Source of the DNA: an uncultured Halomicronema sp.
Lineage (GTDB): Bacteria > Cyanobacteriota > Cyanobacteriia > Phormidesmidales > Phormidesmidaceae
Length of the DNA stretch: 6,193 bases
Reading direction: 5' to 3'
Assembly (NCBI GenBank): GCA_937897665.1
Contig: CALCPB010000088.1
Coordinates: 1-6,193 of the forward strand
In this document: piece after piece, positions 4,851-6,193 of the stretch
How positions within the stretch are numbered: position 1 is the stretch's first letter
How the letters are laid out: each line of letters opens with the position of its first letter
Notes under the pieces: generated by a model
Told to the model about the DNA's origin: nothing
What the model saw: the letters and a program-made list of their open reading frames with translations, nothing else
Database searches by the model: none
Translations under genes and position numbers: made by a program

Positions 4851-5963
4851 ATGCAAATCGGGCTACCCAAAGAGATTAAAGACCAAGAATTTCGGGTGGG
4901 ACTCACCCCTGCCAGTGTCAAAGCCCTGTGCAGTCAAGGTCATCAGGTATTCGTAGAAAAAGGCGCTGGCTTGGGAGCCGGGTTCACCGACGCCGACTAC
5001 GAAACCATGGGGGCTTCGCTGGTGGCGGATGGCGCCACAGCCTGGTCAAAAGCCCTCGTCGTCAAAGTCAAAGAGCCGCAACCGTCAGAATATCAGTATT
5101 TTCGGAAAGACTTGCTGCTATTTACCTACCTGCACCTAGCCGCTGAGCGCGCGTTAACAGAGGCGTTGGTCAACAGTCACATTACGGCGATCGCCTATGA
5201 AACGGTGATGACTGCTGACGGCAGGCTGCCACTACTGACCCCCATGAGCATCATTGCCGGACGGCTGTCGGTGCAGTTTGGCGCGCGCTATCTCGAAAAG
5301 CAGCAGGGCGGGCGCGGGGTGCTGCTCGGGGGAGTACCGGGGGTGCCACCGGGACGCGTCACCATTTTGGGCGGCGGCATTGTCGGCACCGAAGCCGCGC
5401 GCATTGCCGTGGGCATGGGAGCACAGGTGCAAATTCTCGACATCAACGTCGATCGCCTCTCTTATCTAGAAACTCTGTTTGGCTCCCGAGTTGAACTGCT
5501 CTACAGCACGGCGGCGCAAATTGAGCGGGTGGTGCCGCAAGCTGATTTGCTCATTGGTGCCGTGCTCGTACCGGGCCGCAAAGCCCCCACCTTAGTCAAC
5601 AAAGAGCTGGTGGCGCAAATGCATCCGGGGTCGGTCATTATCGACGTTGCGGTCGATCAAGGTGGCTGCATCGAAACGCTGCGCCCCACGTCTCACACGA
5701 ACCCCACCTATGTCGAAACCGGTGTGGTTCATTTCGGCGTGCCGAACATGCCGGGAGCCGCCCCCTGGACGGCCACCCAAGCCCTCAACAACAGCACGTT
5801 GCCCTATGTCATGAAGCTGGCCAATCACGGCCTGGCAGTGCTCAGGGGGGATCCTGCTCTGGCTCAGGGACTCAACGTGGTGGATGGCGAGATCGTCCAT
5901 CCCGCCGTTCAAGACGTTTTTCCTGAGTTGGGCACGGCAGGAGTCGCCAACCTGGGATCTTAG
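4851..5963 (+). CDS. ald: Alanine dehydrogenase (NAD-dependent)
   Basis: Ald interconverts L-alanine + NAD+ + water and pyruvate + ammonium + NADH in the cytoplasm, linking carbon and nitrogen metabolism. The 370-residue protein is close to the family length (about 361-371) and strongly resembles the Phormidium lapideum enzyme. The start [18 protein letters not shown] is the classic N-terminus and fixes the ATG at 4851. Key residues are Arg15 and Lys74 (VKVKEP) for pyruvate, His95 (FTYLHLAAE), the Rossmann motif GGGIVG at 174-179 with Asp197 ending the second strand, and Asp269 in DVAVDQGG. They correspond to Arg15, Lys75, His96 and Asp270 of the M. tuberculosis enzyme, so activity is expected. 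The [16 protein letters not shown] block at 305-320 is also intact. The last ten residues, after FPEL, are a non-conserved tail. The gene stands alone on this strand, with a long structured upstream region. No NtcA site is seen. Confidence 0.98.
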   Translation: MQIGLPKEIKDQEFRVGLTPASVKALCSQGHQVFVEKGAGLGAGFTDADYETMGASLVADGATAWSKALVVKVKEPQPSEYQYFRKDLLLFTYLHLAAERALTEALVNSHITAIAYETVMTADGRLPLLTPMSIIAGRLSVQFGARYLEKQQGGRGVLLGGVPGVPPGRVTILGGGIVGTEAARIAVGMGAQVQILDINVDRLSYLETLFGSRVELLYSTAAQIERVVPQADLLIGAVLVPGRKAPTLVNKELVAQMHPGSVIIDVAVDQGGCIETLRPTSHTNPTYVETGVVHFGVPNMPGAAPWTATQALNNSTLPYVMKLANHGLAVLRGDPALAQGLNVVDGEIVHPAVQDVFPELGTAGVANLGS

Positions 5964-6193
5964 GCATTACCGTGCAGGAATAGGCCGATGCGAGGCGATG
6001 TTCGTCCCTGTTGGAGTGTGGGATGGATGTGCTGTCATCACCAGCCGCGACTGCCCCAAACGGCAATTTTTCGGCTGAGGCAGTAGGGCTCTCGCTAGAT
6101 GAGTTTCCCCCAGACTGCTGCAATCACGATCGAAAAGGCTATTAAACTGATCTGCCAGCAGGAGAGTATTGGAACCCCTAAACCACAAACCCT
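5964..6193. other. Region downstream of ald, no supported gene
   Basis: No coding sequence with recognisable features is present on either strand in these 230 bases. A weak terminator-like structure is GCCG (6044-6047) pairing with CGGC (6061-6064), followed by a T-run at 6067-6071; it overlaps a 6-bp inverted repeat, ACTGCC (6050-6055)/GGCAGT (6079-6084). The four-pair stem is too short to be confident. Near the right edge, CTGCAA, a 16-base gap and TATTAA could be a weak plus-strand promoter for a gene beyond the window. Confidence 0.4.

Larger units (their letters stand above)
315..5194. repeat. HIP1 elements (GCGATCGC), 12 dispersed copies
   Basis: The palindromic octamer GCGATCGC starts at 315, 438, 790, 891, 1628, 1658, 1953, 2292, 3958, 4085, 4674 and 5187. 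Eleven copies are inside genes and one (4674) is in the ald upstream region. This density is typical of many cyanobacterial genomes and is the main compositional clue to the host. None occurs between 2299 and 3958. The entry spans first to last copy; the elements themselves are eight bases each. Confidence 0.95.

Noticed and set aside
6044..6071. Intrinsic terminator for ald
   Set aside because: The stem is only four pairs with a 13-base loop. It is mentioned as a weak structure but not called as a terminator.
5872..6188. Minus-strand frames of 73-83 codons downstream of and overlapping the end of ald
   Set aside because: Two mutually overlapping frames with no recognisable motif or ribosome binding site; one runs into the ald gene. 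There is no support for a real gene.
1..6193. A mobile element, CRISPR array, defence or toxin-antitoxin module
   Set aside because: No transposase, integrase, regularly spaced repeats or small paired genes are visible, and all recognisable genes are housekeeping or envelope genes with matching composition.

Overview
The window looks like chromosomal DNA of a cyanobacterium. The octamer GCGATCGC (the cyanobacterial HIP1 element) occurs 12 times in 6.2 kb, against roughly 0.1 expected by chance, and every recognisable protein belongs to a family common in cyanobacteria. Examples are a DUF4168 exported protein, a lumenal-type pentapeptide repeat protein and an alanine dehydrogenase close to the Phormidium enzyme. 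The genus cannot be fixed from this sequence; a filamentous Leptolyngbya/Phormidium-like organism is plausible.

Layout, left to right. (1) Positions 1-1415, minus strand: queF (preQ0 reductase of queuosine synthesis), followed six bases later by an RluA-type pseudouridine synthase whose catalytic C-terminal half lies beyond the left edge. The two are almost certainly one transcript, and both products modify RNA. (2) Positions 1625-3023, minus strand: a membrane-anchored M23 (LytM-type) peptidase followed by a small exported DUF4168 protein. A good promoter (TATAAT with a 17-bp spacer) lies upstream of the peptidase, and its predicted leader contains a perfect 14-bp palindrome. (3) Positions 3228-4010, plus strand: a metallo-beta-lactamase-fold protein, divergent from the peptidase and missing two histidines of the usual metal motif. 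It converges with (4), a minus-strand exported pentapeptide repeat protein at 4027-4527, leaving only 16 bases between stop codons. (5) A 323-base non-coding stretch (4528-4850) with several inverted and direct repeats. (6) Positions 4851-5963, plus strand: a complete alanine dehydrogenase gene (ald), then 230 bases without a supported gene.

The genes are mostly housekeeping: RNA modification, cell-wall remodelling, envelope or thylakoid-lumen proteins, and alanine/ammonium metabolism. I see no mobile element, CRISPR array, tRNA, rRNA, toxin-antitoxin or defence module. The points most worth a second look are the same-frame queF/pseudouridine synthase junction, the palindrome in the M23 leader, the altered MBL metal motif and the structured ald upstream region. 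None of these amounts to clear evidence for a new system.
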